The notes beneath the pieces were generated by a model. That model saw only the letters and a list, made by a program, of their open reading frames with translations, ran no database searches and was not told the DNA's origin. The position numbers and the translations under genes were made by a program. 64,000 bases of DNA, from positions 496,001 through 560,000 of the forward strand of contig CM074128.1 in NCBI GenBank assembly GCA_037178625.1. The letters run 5' to 3'. The DNA is from Skeletonema tropicum (Eukaryota > Bacillariophyta > Thalassiosirophyceae > Thalassiosirales > Thalassiosiraceae). Shown piece after piece: positions 43,003 to 53,552 of this stretch (position 1 is the stretch's first letter; each line of letters begins with the position of its first letter).

Positions 43003-45169
43003 GTGTAATCATTATTTTGGTTCACTGCTATCACAGCTGCAGCTACTGCGGGCTGTGTTTGTGCAAACAGTGCTTCGAATTGGGGTTGGGGCTCTATTCC
43101 AGTGTTACCGTTAAACTTGCCGATGAAGGTACAAGCTCGCTCATTATTCTCCTTGTTCAAGTGATTAACGTAACATATTAGGGTGAAAAATATTGTTTCA
43201 TGTGTATGCAAGTAACTTCTTGTAGATTGTATCTCTATCCACACAGATGCTGCGCTCAAGACTGTTTTCTTGCATGTAGTTTACTCTAGAGAGGAGTCGC
43301 ATGGCATTGATGCCTTTGTCTCTCATACTGAATCAGAAACTCTTCACCATAATGTTTATATTTTCCTCTCCTCTTCCTACTTATTAATATCCCTCTCCAC
43401 AATGCTATATCGCTTCTTCTCCTCCTTCGTGTGCTGTACCACTTCAAACGCCTATGAGGCAAGTCGTGGAAAGAGTTGACACCATTCACCACCAAATGCT
43501 GTCTCTCCAACTGTTCCAACGCTGTCGCATTTGATGCATGCTAGACTTGTTCCTTTGGATGCTTCCCACCATCCAGGTAGTTGAGGATTATCTGACTAGA
43601 ATAATTATAAGAAGATCGACAAGCAGCATTGCTGTTGCTGAAGTCAAAGCAGTACTATAATCAATTCGTTTAGCACTGATAGCGCTAGTGATAATCTCTG
43701 AGATTGAGATGATAAGTCGAAAGAAGTGAACAGTGAACAGGAGACCTGACGTTGTGACGGGAACGCGTCTACTATTGTAAGCGTATATAGGAGTAGTAGG
43801 TCTATTCCTATGCTATGGACTATGGATGAGGAAAGTGGAAAGGGCCATAAGCCATAAAGCAGCACTATCAATACGTAAGGAGCTACCACTTGGGGTAATT
43901 ACCTTTGACAGCCCTTTATTTCATGAACCGAAAGTCACATCCGCCCTCTCCCGCTCTTCTCTCTGTGGGAGAACAATGGCAAGTTTTATCGGACATGGCC
44001 CGGCAGGCCTGTGTCTCTTCCCGATGATAACGATATTCCATGAATTTGCAGATGTGTCCTTCATTAGATTTATATCTCTGCTACATGAAGTTTGTTGGAT
44101 GCGAGAAGAGGTACGAAGCTATGCATTCGTGGAGACAGCAGACAGCACTGTAGATAAGAATCATTTCGGTGCCCCTCACAGCTGTGTTTGCAAACGGTGC
44201 GCTTCGTAATTGGGGTTGGGGCTATTGTCGATGCTCACATTAAATAACTTGCCATTGATTGGACTCGTCTAACTACTCTTTTATCATGTTCATACAAATT
44301 TTGTTATGACTGCTACAGGTGAGACATTAGTTTTCAATCGGGGCATCAGGGCGCCTCACATTCTTCACCAGCTCTTTTGTCCCCAAATCAGGTATTTAAT
44401 AGACAATAATGAATGTCTAAAGCATCTCTGGTACCCACTTTTTGCTTGTGTTGTTGTCCTTGGGGCATAATTCTCTTGTTTGGGGGCAAGAGGGCAACAA
44501 TGCCCACAAAGGAGATTTGAGCAATTTGCGAATAAAAATGCACGTGAGATGATTATGATGATCATGGCGTCGCCACGCTTGTCAAAACAGTGCCTAATCC
44601 GTCATTGGACAGCATTGAAGTTAAAGAATGTACATATTATATAAAAACGATTGATTGAAGTAGCGCTAGGAAACATGTTCTTATAATGATGATGATGCGT
44701 CTCTTCTTCTTTTGCTCCTGAATCGGAATCATCGACATAATCACCGAGCATGTCATAGTTCTAACCCGCTTGCGCTTGAGCATACTTCTCTCAGGAGATA
44801 CGTAGGTGGGAAAGATCTTCAAAAGCAACAGCAACAGACAGAATATTTCTTTCAACATTATTCTACACTTACACTCGCGCACATGGATGATCTGAATATC
44901 TGGCTCTTGCTCTTGCTACAATTGGTAGGAGCACGGATTCAGAATAAGAATAGGTTACTCCTATATACTATTCATTAGGCTAACAAAGACAAAGCCTCTG
45001 CATTATTTGTGTTTATTGAGATTGAGTACAAGGACAAGGGGGATACGAAGGAAGCAAAGGGTACTTCGCTTCTCTTCCGTGTGTTGGAAGCTTGGAAGAT
45101 GGGTATCTCAGACACGTACCTCTTCCAAGAATCCAAAGGAGAAACTAGGAGAAAGCATGCTGGATCTGA
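43003..45169. other. A5 3' flank and intergenic block (duplicate)
   Basis: Noncoding copy of 12697-14866, including the family relic (about 44050-44260) and the oxidoreductase-flank-like stretch (about 44590-44720). No gene is supported. The block continues as 45952-46556 after the hAT insertion. Confidence 0.7.
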
Positions 45170-45951
45170 CAAGGGTAAATAAATAGGGTATGTCACACAG
45201 AGTGTGACGCTTACCGTCTCGTGCTCAAACTCAAACTGTGACACGAGGCCATTTCTACGTATTCCTACGTTGTACCTAATACTGTCCACCGTTGTCCACC
45301 GAACACACACAATTTCCCTAAGTAACAGTGCCGATACGACGTTTGATTACCTATGGTTGAGTCTCGCTTGCTTCATCGTTTCCCGTCATTGAAAGCTTGA
45401 ACTGATCATTCACCGCTCAAAGCAACGGCAACCATGGTCGACGTGCCGCCGCTGAATTAGACCAAGTTAATAGCCATATTATCCGCCTATCGGTGGCTGA
45501 TTGTTACTATGGATTAATATGTTGATGTTATCGTACGTAGATCCACCAGAAACGCTCCTTGGGACGTTCAATGAGCCCTATTCAATGGCCGGCGCTCGCC
45601 GGACGTCACCGTCTAATATTGCCTCCATGCTGCCTTCCCTCGGCGGATTTGCCTGCGGCGAGAGCTTCAACATTAACATAATAATCCATAATAACGGTCA
45701 GCCACCGATCGGACGATAATACGGCTATTAACTTGGTCTATTTCAACGGCGGCAACGGTGATCATGGTTGCCGTGCCTTGAGCGGCGTGGTCGGTGCTGA
45801 TAAGGTCCGCTGATAATCCTTTTGACCGGCACTGACTTTCGCATCTGAGTTTGACCACGAGACGGTAAATCCTCTTTATTTTTTTACGTGTTGTCGTCGC
45901 AGTGGAGATTTCCCGCCAAAATTTGAGTCATACCCTATTTTTTTACCCTTG
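45170..45951. mobile_element. hAT-type foldback MITE, 782 bp
   Basis: The ends are CAAGGGTAAATAAATAGGG at left and, at right, the inverted CAAGGGTAAAAAAATAGGG. The 8-bp target GGATCTGA is duplicated at 45162-45169 and 45952-45959; D1 (14860 region) and D2 show the empty site. An 8-bp duplication with CA-GGG-type ends is the hAT signature. The two arms (about 45170-45515 and 45688-45951) are imperfect inverted copies of each other, sharing GCTATTAACTTGGTCTA, CATGGTTGCCGT and TTGAGCGG. No transposase is encoded, so movement would need an enzyme supplied in trans. Confidence 0.85.
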
Positions 45952-46896
45952 GGATCTGACGCATGCAGCCTAAAGACCGATGGAGGTTGAAGCATCACCT
46001 CCACCACCTGTTTGCAGCCGACCATGAACCTAAGATAGAACCATAATCTAGCAGCAACCTTAGTAGTGTATTGTGATCTTTAGTGCTGCATTCATCATTG
46101 CCGCTAGATCGAAAAAACAAACCGCAGCAACAGCAACAGCAGCGACAGGCAGGCACCCACGAGAGTTGCCACCATCTTTAGTGCTGCATTCATCACCGTG
46201 GAAGTTTTCTTACTAAAAACGAGGAGTGCAAAGTGTAAGCCGTTGTACCGAAGCAGGTCCCTTTTAGTATTAGTATCGTAGATATCTAATCTGATAAACT
46301 TTGTACTCTGCGGAATTTGTTTGATGACAATTATTGAATTCGTGAATGACGTAAGCTTCCAAGGTGGTTCTTTCGAAGAAGAAAATGTCCTCTGCATGCA
46401 TTGGACACGATACTTGGCTAATTTAGTTCAGTAAACTTCACAAACCATTTGTACTCTCAGGTACTTTTAGATGATTAAAATTTGATGTTGGAAGTTGTTG
46501 GAAAACTGTTCCAACGAGATAAACCCCAAAGAAAAGGTACATAGCAAATTGTTCGATTGGCGTGCGGCGGCAGGGCAAGCTTCTCCCGGCTTTCGTGCTT
46601 CTGTTCTTGCTGAACGAAATTCTCTTGCTGCATAAAAGTGAGCATAATAGAGCACTTGTTTTTTGGGTAGGTGCTTTCGTAGATCCAAAAGGTTTATCTG
46701 TATAATGTATTCTCTAGTTGTTATTATATGATTATGAGATTGGTGCTGATCAGTATGCCAACATGTGAAGAACTGTTCTTTGCCTTACAGAGCGCAGAGC
46801 CTGTAAGAGCCTGTTTTTTCTTACTACAATTACAATCTGCTGAGCAGTTTCTTCTTATGAACTTTCTGATTATCGTACTAGTAATAGTAAAACTCT

Positions 46897-49722
46897 TCAC
46901 TGCATTGTATCGATCTCTGCATTTGATTGGTAACCCAACATGTCGAGAACTGGTCGTTCTTTGGTGTCCTTCAAACGTTGCTCGAAGCGAATGAGATTTT
47001 GAGGAATATTGAAGCCGCGTTCCAGGTCTAAGGGTTTCATCAGATACAGTCCAGCTAGTGTTCTCACCCTCGACAAGACAACGTAGACCCAGTTCACGCA
47101 TCGATAATTCCAGTCATTGACGATGAGGATGTCTTTGGACATTCCCTGGAGCTTGTGGCCTGTTGTTGCTATGTTAGAGTTGACAGGAACCTGTTTGACC
47201 TTGGCGTTGCCGATGGTTGTACTGATTGTTTCAGTCAGAGGGAACTTGATTGTGGCTGAGAATTCTTGTGGTTTGAGCTTGAAGGTCCGTGCTTTGGTGC
47301 CGGTGGTTGGGTAATGCTCGAACTCCACCCACTCGACGTCGTCAACCGACACAGTCCATACCTTCTTTCCATCCCAATTTTTCCACCTCCTCTCCCGCCC
47401 ATCCTTTCTAAGTTTGATTTTCAAGCACTTGCAAAGAGTCCCGTTGCCTCGCCCTTGGTCAAGATCCTCATTCGTTATGCACATATGGTGGGATCCGGGG
47501 TAGATGCGTAGGGCAGGCTCGATTTTAGCTCCTTTTGCTGCAAACTCGGTTGACCTTATGTCATCATCTCCCAGCTGCGTGATGACAGTGTCATGGAAAT
47601 GCGCGGAAACTTTTATACGCTGCCTTCGTTTCCTCTTCTTGCTGTTGCCGTTTTCATTCTCAGTCGTTTTGGATATAGATACTGATGCCTCAATTATGAG
47701 AGTGTGATCAGGAGGTGGGCTATCGTCATCAATGGTAGGATGCGATTCATCGATGTGCATTTTGAATGATGCTGCCGTGACGCCATTTCGTTCTTTGTTG
47801 GTAGAGCATGCAAAACATGCGTCAGGTGCGTGTTCGGGCAATGTTAGAGTGGAAGTGGAGCTAGTACTAGTGCTGACGACACGCTTGTTTATTAGCTCTC
47901 TATCTTCACGTGTATCCTCCCCTATTCTCATTCTAGCGAGTATTTCCCCAAACTCGGGGTCGTCTTTGAATCTGTGGCTATTATCAAGAAAGATGGCACA
48001 GTTGATAGTATTCTCCCAAATTGAAGCTGCATCGGAGTCTGAGTAGAGGACATCATCTTCTGCACAGATTGGCTTCAGTTGGTGGAAGTCTCCAGAGAAG
48101 ACTATTGAAACCCCCCCATAAACCATGTCATATCGGCCTGTCAGCTTTTTCAGCTGTTTGTCAAGTTTTACGACATCGTTTGCCTTGAAAAAAGATATTT
48201 CATCAATAATGAGGATTCGCACATCATCGCGCCAAATAGCCCTCATCTCATCATTGATCCTACTTTTGTTCAAGTGGGCTGCGCTGTGGATTGTTGTTCC
48301 TCCAAAGAGAGCTGCAGCTGACCCAGTCGTTGCAGTGAAGTAGAAGGTATAATCATTGAAGGCGGTTGCGATAGCAGTGCAAAATCTGTGACAGTAGTAT
48401 TGGGCTGCTTCCATAGTTGTACTCTTGCCACAACCAGCGGGACCTGTGATGAACATAACGAGGTGCTCCTTTCCTCCCTTTGCTTTGAGATCCCGGACTA
48501 GACTGTCTTTTGTATGTTGCACGCTTTCCGCCAAGGGACCGAGCGTTGCTCCTAGCAATTCTCCAAGCTTGGTATCATAGTGATCTCTTTCCATGACGAG
48601 CTGGAGCAGAAATGTACAACACACTATTTGATAGGCAATAAATTGTTTGTTGTCGAGGTTGTACTTACTGCTCTTGCCCCTTGCAATCTCGTACATGGTG
48701 GGAATCTGTTTGAGACATTGCTGCCTTAACTTTAACGATGAAGGTTCTTCTCCATCTCCATCTCCATCATCCCTGTCTCTATCAAAGGTACCTTCATCAC
48801 TGCTACTAACAAGCAAAGATCCTTGAATGAAAGTGAGGATGTCCTCATATCGGACACGAACATTGTAGGATGCGGACTGCTGCTGTTGATGATTGTTGGC
48901 GTCGACGTTGTTTTGAGTGTGCTCTGAATTTGTGGTTGATGTCGATGGCTTGTTTGCAGTTGCAAGTACGGACACATTGTCATCAACGTGAGTTTTGATA
49001 GCGCTACATGCGCGAACATTTGCTCTTTTCATTATCTTGGCATGAGACCTGAGGTCGGCGTCAGAAAGTGGCCGTGATTCTAAGGCTTGGAATTGTTGTA
49101 AACCCTCGTCATTCATATTATCAAAGAAGTCACTTATGTCAATATCATATCCATCATCGTTGTCCACGTTTTCTCTCTTTCGTTTCCCAGTACTCTTTGG
49201 AGTGTCCGTCAAGTATGTGATCTTGCTTTTGGGACGTTTCATTTCCTTTTCGGCCATGCGCCTCGTTTCAATGTTTTCCAGAATCATCCTACCGCGGTTC
49301 CAAAATTGTTTTGACAATGGATTCAAACCAAGTGTGTCGTCGATGATCGCTTCACTATACTCTTTCGTCCCTCCTACATCAACAAACTTTTGCCAGTAGG
49401 TCCCATTCTTCACCAGATCTTCTGCTTTGCTGAATGGATAGAATAGCAGCATTGCTGTTTTTGCATACCTTTCTCTGTGCTGCACAGTTCCACTGTTGGG
49501 AATATCCTCAAGCACATCTAATGACTTCACGTCGCAAAGGTCTGTGGCCATGTATATGATGGGAATGACTGGATGTGTTCGTCTCGTAAGGTAGCAATAT
49601 TTTTGACCTTGATGGAGGTCGGCAAACTTGTAGGATGTGGTAGTAGTGCTTTGCTCCTGGCGTTCAATTGCTTGAAGCTCTTGTATTCCTTTTTGTACCA
49701 CATTGTGTACTCGTAAAGGCAC
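46897..49722 (-). CDS. Helitron Pif1-type helicase (C-terminal part of RepHel)
   Basis: 941 codons with no ATG at the 5' end (the frame opens on GTG; first Met is at 49551). This implies translation as the continuation of the Rep frame. The first 110 residues match the Helitron segment between Rep and helicase (FADLHQGQKYCYLTRRTHPV, RERYAKTAMLLFYPFSKAEDL). Helicase motifs: Walker A GPAGCGKSTTM (residues 427-437), TATTGSAAALFGGTTIHSA, Walker B ILIIDEISF, FSGDFHQLKPI, DNSHRFKDDPEF, TTGHKLQGMSKD and YVVLSRVRT at the C-terminal end. It unwinds donor DNA in rolling-circle transposition. All core motifs look intact. It overlaps the Rep frame by 196 bp. Confidence 0.88.
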   Translation of the reverse strand: MPLRVHNVVQKGIQELQAIERQEQSTTTTSYKFADLHQGQKYCYLTRRTHPVIPIIYMATDLCDVKSLDVLEDIPNSGTVQHRERYAKTAMLLFYPFSKAEDLVKNGTYWQKFVDVGGTKEYSEAIIDDTLGLNPLSKQFWNRGRMILENIETRRMAEKEMKRPKSKITYLTDTPKSTGKRKRENVDNDDGYDIDISDFFDNMNDEGLQQFQALESRPLSDADLRSHAKIMKRANVRACSAIKTHVDDNVSVLATANKPSTSTTNSEHTQNNVDANNHQQQQSASYNVRVRYEDILTFIQGSLLVSSSDEGTFDRDRDDGDGDGEEPSSLKLRQQCLKQIPTMYEIARGKSSKYNLDNKQFIAYQIVCCTFLLQLVMERDHYDTKLGELLGATLGPLAESVQHTKDSLVRDLKAKGGKEHLVMFITGPAGCGKSTTMEAAQYYCHRFCTAIATAFNDYTFYFTATTGSAAALFGGTTIHSAAHLNKSRINDEMRAIWRDDVRILIIDEISFFKANDVVKLDKQLKKLTGRYDMVYGGVSIVFSGDFHQLKPICAEDDVLYSDSDAASIWENTINCAIFLDNSHRFKDDPEFGEILARMRIGEDTREDRELINKRVVSTSTSSTSTLTLPEHAPDACFACSTNKERNGVTAASFKMHIDESHPTIDDDSPPPDHTLIIEASVSISKTTENENGNSKKRKRRQRIKVSAHFHDTVITQLGDDDIRSTEFAAKGAKIEPALRIYPGSHHMCITNEDLDQGRGNGTLCKCLKIKLRKDGRERRWKNWDGKKVWTVSVDDVEWVEFEHYPTTGTKARTFKLKPQEFSATIKFPLTETISTTIGNAKVKQVPVNSNIATTGHKLQGMSKDILIVNDWNYRCVNWVYVVLSRVRTLAGLYLMKPLDLERGFNIPQNLIRFEQRLKDTKERPVLDMLGYQSNAEIDTMQ

Positions 49723-52700
49723 AAGTTGTTGAGCTCGGTTGGCCTGTGAATGTAGTCATAAGCCGCGCAATCAGCCCATGCAATTGTTTCCTTTGTGTCG
49801 TCATTCCAATTCCTCCGCAAACGGAAATGCATGCCTTCCTTCTCTTCTAGCACATTCTCCACATTCTGCACTGAAATGTGTGAGAAATCATGTGAGTAAG
49901 TGAATCTTTCTCCCCCTTGGGAGATGAGTAAGTGAGCCATAGTGGAGCTTACAACGTCTCTGGAAAGAAGTGCGTTCACTCCAGTAATTATTCTCCCGAG
50001 CCCTTCAATATAGCATGCACGTTCTTCTTCGTCGTCATCTTTGTCTGTGGTTGTGCTGCCTTCTGCTAGAGCTGTGGCTGTGATATCTTCTGCTGGCTGG
50101 TTCTGCATTCTCTCCTCCTCCTTCTCCTCATTTTCTTGTCGATCTCGATGTTGCTGGTGTTCATGTGCTCTATACAGCCTTCTGGCCATTGAGGCATGGA
50201 CTCGACGGTATGCCATCTTGTCTTCGGATTGTGTGTCTTTGGACTTGTACAGCGTGGTGTAATAGGAGTGGCTCCAATCACCCAGTGTTACATTGGTATT
50301 GCTTCCAATAACATCTGAAATCGCCAAGCTGTGTTGGTTGAGAAACTGACTGCCATTCTGTCTTTTCGGTAAGATTGCATACTGAGATTTTTCTTCTACC
50401 TCACCATTCAGATGGTGGTGAAGGATGACCTTGACCCCATTGGCGTCGCTTGTGTTGCGATGATCATCGTCTCTCAGGCCTTCTTTCACGGCAGCTATGG
50501 CTTCATTGTCGAAAATGATGGAATCTTCACTTGCCATCTCTGGCAAATGCCCTCTGCATTCTGCTTTCCCACCCTTGAAACATGTTCCCCGATGTGTATA
50601 ATCATGCTCGTCAAAAACAAGATGCAGGAGGTCCCTGCGTAGGTTTCTATCATGTAGCCATTCATGAGTTACTTGTTCTTGTTCGTTGGCTCCATCTCCG
50701 TCTCCGTCCGCATCCATTATGATGTGTTGTTGTTTCAGCGCTTCAGTAGGACTTCCTTCCTCTTCAAAATCAAAAGGGTAGCGAATCGCTGCTTGATCGA
50801 GCCATTCCTTTTTCATCTTTGTTGAAGAGTCTGGTGCGTCTTCTTTACTGCTATCTGCATGATCTTGAACTTGAAGTGTTTGTTGACGTAAGTGACTAAT
50901 ACCCATGTTAATACACTCTGATGGCGAAAATGTTTTCCCACACTGTTTGCATTCCAATACTTTGCCCTTAACATCAAGGCAATGATCCTGGTGATGTGCT
51001 TTACGAAGGATATTCTTATCTTCTACCTCCTGGAGTATTTCGTGCATAGGCATCGTAACAGGGCTATCTTCATCACAATTGTGAGTCACAACAAAATCAG
51101 TCCCATAGCTGGCACAGACAACTTTGTCAATGTATGATATGAGAGCATACCTTGCGGCTTTCTTTTTTCTGTCATCACTATGAAATAGAGCATCTCTAAT
51201 TTTGTTGAAGTCTTTTACCCATATTTGCCAGTGACTATGAAGTGTCTTCCTGCCTTGCTCTTCGTCAGTTCTTGAGTACGCTATTGGTACTCCGAACACG
51301 CCTAGTCGCCCTGTTTGTTTCTTTGGGTCCCAACCTATCAAACATTCTGTAATAATCTGCATCAAATGCTGGTAAACAAGAGAACATGCCCCTGGATACA
51401 GACGTCTGGTCTCCTTTCTCAGCTCAAAGTTGAATCTACATTCTTTCAAGTGGTCTTCGTCATCCCAGACACCAAGATTTGGCAGCACCACCTCCTTGCC
51501 AGCGTTGGCGAAGACTTGGACCCTGATGGTGCATTCATCACATGGAGTCGTAGTTAAGAAAATGGAATGGCTTCCGAAGTAGTTATCCATTGCGAAATGC
51601 TTGCGGCGATTTTGTTTGGCACTCAAAGCAGTGTACCCGACTGGTTTGCACGCTGCCTCCACTGCCCTGATGTATTCTCCAGCCGTTCCATTTACCCTTT
51701 GGCGGGTTTGTTTTTGAAACAATGCCTGATCGAGGTCTTTCATTTTGAGTTTTGACATCTTCTCGGCAAGTGACTGGCCGAATAAACTGGATTTGCAAGT
51801 GACCACGGCTGTCTCGTAACTGCGCTGCCGATTGAACATGTGGTTCAGCAAGAGGAGAAAGTCTCCCCTCATGAATTGAGGAAGCGAGAGTCGGCAGTAG
51901 TAACGATAGCATTCCACCGGAGATATGTGAGTCCTCCGCTTTGCCTTTGGCCCCCCTTGACCAAAAGGAAATTGCAGTGGCGCAATATTCTCGAGAAGAA
52001 GTTCTCTAAGATCTGCATACTTGCTACCATTGACCAGAAGTGTTGGCATTGTACGATCAATCATAGCTTTGGTAAACTTCTGGTTGGATTCGTAAACTCC
52101 TGTATCATCTTGCGGCTCATGGATGCTGGTAAAGTGGAACGAAGCTCCAGCAAACTCTGCTTCTAGATCTGGATCATGTTCTTGATCAGTATTGTTGGGT
52201 GTTTCTTCGTCGACGATAATGTTGGGCTGAGGGCACTGTGATGGTGCGGTAACTCCTTCATATCCTGGGTGGCCAGACTCATTAACGAACCATTCTAATA
52301 TTTCCATCATCTTCTCTGTGTCAAGCCTTGCTCTTTTTTTCACTATTTCCTTCTGTTTCGGAGTCATTCGTCCACATAACACGACATAAACAAGCGGGTT
52401 TGCACCTGTTGTCAAGAAGTGATTAATTACAGAACCAGTATGGGTAAGATCAACCTCGAAAAAGCTAAAGTGACCACGGATAGCTTTGTGAGCACCAGCT
52501 GTATACGCGAATATGTAGGCAAAATGGCGGACAGGAGCTAATAGCGAACACATCTGCTCTGTGATTTCCTCATTGGCAATGATATCCGTGGGGATGTGGC
52601 CGATGGCAAAGCCGTTACTGATGGCATACTTGGGCGGTGAATCGCTATCATTGTGCCACGCACTGTAACATTGGCTGCATGCCTCAAATGCTACACATCC

Positions 52701-53552
52701 GTTCTTGTTCTTGGTCTTCTTGGCTCTTGGTGATAGCAGAAGGCCTTCGAGCTCTTGGCCTTTGATTTCATACTGTGAAATAAGCTCATCTTTCAGCGTG
52801 ACTTGGTGGTAGTCCTCATAGGATTTGACGCTTATCCTATTTTTCTGAGAATGAAGCGAATCAACTGTTATCTTGTGGATAGCCTCACACCCAATTATTA
52901 GCCTATCGCATAGTACACAGACAGCAGTGCGAAATGCATTTGGATTGCTATCGACTCTCATTATTTTCTTTTGGTCATGATTGCGTGCCTGTTGGACTGG
53001 ATGTGTTCTGTCAACAACGATCTCGTAATCACAACTCTTTCCAATGCTCTCCTCTGCGCTCATCGCATTCGTTCGTTGACGGTAAAGCCTTGCCGCAGCG
53101 GTCTTTTTTGCCTTCTGAGCTGCCCTCTCCTCTGCGCTCATCGACTCAATCTTGCGTTGACGGCAAAGCCTTGCCGCAGCGGTCTTTTTTGCCTTCTGAG
53201 CTGCCCTCTCCTCTGCGCTCATCGAGGCATTCTTGCGTTGACGATAGATCTTGTCTGCAGCGGCCTTCTTTGCCTTCTGAGCTGCCCTCTCCTCTGCGCT
53301 CATCGAGGCATTCTTGCGTTGACGATAGATCTTTTCTGCAGCGGCCTTCTTTGCCTTCTGAGCTGCCCTCTCCTCTGCGCTCATCGAGGCATGCTTGCGT
53401 TGACGGTAAAGCTTTACTCTAGCGGCGGCCTTAGCCCTTTGAGCTGCCCTCTCCTCTGGGCTGATAGAGGCATTCTTGCGTTGCCGTACAAGCTCTGCAG
53501 TATGACCGGCTCCATTAGTCTCCTCTGGATAGCTTGTCGACATCAGGTGCAT
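49527..53552 (-). CDS. Helitron Rep (HUH endonuclease) N-terminal part
   Basis: 1341 residues from the ATG at 53552. Residues about 20-165 are five or six 27-residue repeats (SAEERAAQKAKKAAA, IYRQRKNASM), basic and helical, possibly DNA-binding. Middle: VCVLCDRL and CSQCYSAW Cys pairs. The Helitron-like N domain has MRGDFLLLLNHMFNRQRS, HSIFLTTTPCDEC, GVFGVPIAYSRTDEEQGRKT, the HUH motif HSHWQIWV (His772, His774) and candidate catalytic Tyr802 and Tyr807 (RYALISYIDKVV). The end (NNLCLYEYTMWYKKEY) is normally followed by the segment found at the start of the helicase frame. A -1 shift within 49640-49702 would join them. It nicks and rejoins DNA during rolling-circle transposition. Whether the frame break is programmed or a mutation is undecided. 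Confidence 0.88.
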   Translation of the reverse strand: MHLMSTSYPEETNGAGHTAELVRQRKNASISPEERAAQRAKAAARVKLYRQRKHASMSAEERAAQKAKKAAAEKIYRQRKNASMSAEERAAQKAKKAAADKIYRQRKNASMSAEERAAQKAKKTAAARLCRQRKIESMSAEERAAQKAKKTAAARLYRQRTNAMSAEESIGKSCDYEIVVDRTHPVQQARNHDQKKIMRVDSNPNAFRTAVCVLCDRLIIGCEAIHKITVDSLHSQKNRISVKSYEDYHQVTLKDELISQYEIKGQELEGLLLSPRAKKTKNKNGCVAFEACSQCYSAWHNDSDSPPKYAISNGFAIGHIPTDIIANEEITEQMCSLLAPVRHFAYIFAYTAGAHKAIRGHFSFFEVDLTHTGSVINHFLTTGANPLVYVVLCGRMTPKQKEIVKKRARLDTEKMMEILEWFVNESGHPGYEGVTAPSQCPQPNIIVDEETPNNTDQEHDPDLEAEFAGASFHFTSIHEPQDDTGVYESNQKFTKAMIDRTMPTLLVNGSKYADLRELLLENIAPLQFPFGQGGPKAKRRTHISPVECYRYYCRLSLPQFMRGDFLLLLNHMFNRQRSYETAVVTCKSSLFGQSLAEKMSKLKMKDLDQALFQKQTRQRVNGTAGEYIRAVEAACKPVGYTALSAKQNRRKHFAMDNYFGSHSIFLTTTPCDECTIRVQVFANAGKEVVLPNLGVWDDEDHLKECRFNFELRKETRRLYPGACSLVYQHLMQIITECLIGWDPKKQTGRLGVFGVPIAYSRTDEEQGRKTLHSHWQIWVKDFNKIRDALFHSDDRKKKAARYALISYIDKVVCASYGTDFVVTHNCDEDSPVTMPMHEILQEVEDKNILRKAHHQDHCLDVKGKVLECKQCGKTFSPSECINMGISHLRQQTLQVQDHADSSKEDAPDSSTKMKKEWLDQAAIRYPFDFEEEGSPTEALKQQHIIMDADGDGDGANEQEQVTHEWLHDRNLRRDLLHLVFDEHDYTHRGTCFKGGKAECRGHLPEMASEDSIIFDNEAIAAVKEGLRDDDHRNTSDANGVKVILHHHLNGEVEEKSQYAILPKRQNGSQFLNQHSLAISDVIGSNTNVTLGDWSHSYYTTLYKSKDTQSEDKMAYRRVHASMARRLYRAHEHQQHRDRQENEEKEEERMQNQPAEDITATALAEGSTTTDKDDDEEERACYIEGLGRIITGVNALLSRDVVSSTMAHLLISQGGERFTYSHDFSHISVQNVENVLEEKEGMHFRLRRNWNDDTKETIAWADCAAYDYIHRPTELNNLCLYEYTMWYKKEYKSFKQLNARSKALLPHPTSLPTSIKVKNIATLRDEHIQSFPSYTWPQTFAT
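53050..53480 (-). repeat. 81-bp coding tandem repeat in the Helitron Rep gene
   Basis: The block GAGCTGCCCTCTCCTCTG recurs at 53117, 53198, 53279, 53360 and 53441, exactly 81 bp apart. It encodes a 27-residue unit (EERAAQKAKKAAA.KIYRQRKNASMSA). The constant codon period with mild divergence indicates selection for the repeated protein unit or recent expansion. Confidence 0.9.

Larger units (their letters stand above)
39730..46556 (+). repeat. Segmental duplication, copy D3 (partial, with insertions)
   Basis: Third copy of the A 3' part and A-B intergenic block. It carries a Penelope-like insertion (40646-42738) and a hAT-type insertion (45170-45951). It stops in the B leader at GTTCGA (46556), where a 9.6 kb insertion begins; the leader resumes at 56163. 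Otherwise near-identical to D1 and D2, apart from a 5-bp deletion near 44970. Confidence 0.88.

Noticed and set aside
46728..46994. 88-codon plus-strand frame at the Helitron 3' end
   Set aside because: It overlaps the end of the helicase frame and has no domain; hydrophobic runs come from AT-rich sequence.
49551..49722. Independent start of the helicase gene
   Set aside because: The frame opens on GTG and the conserved Helitron segment begins upstream of the first Met, so continuation from Rep is more likely.
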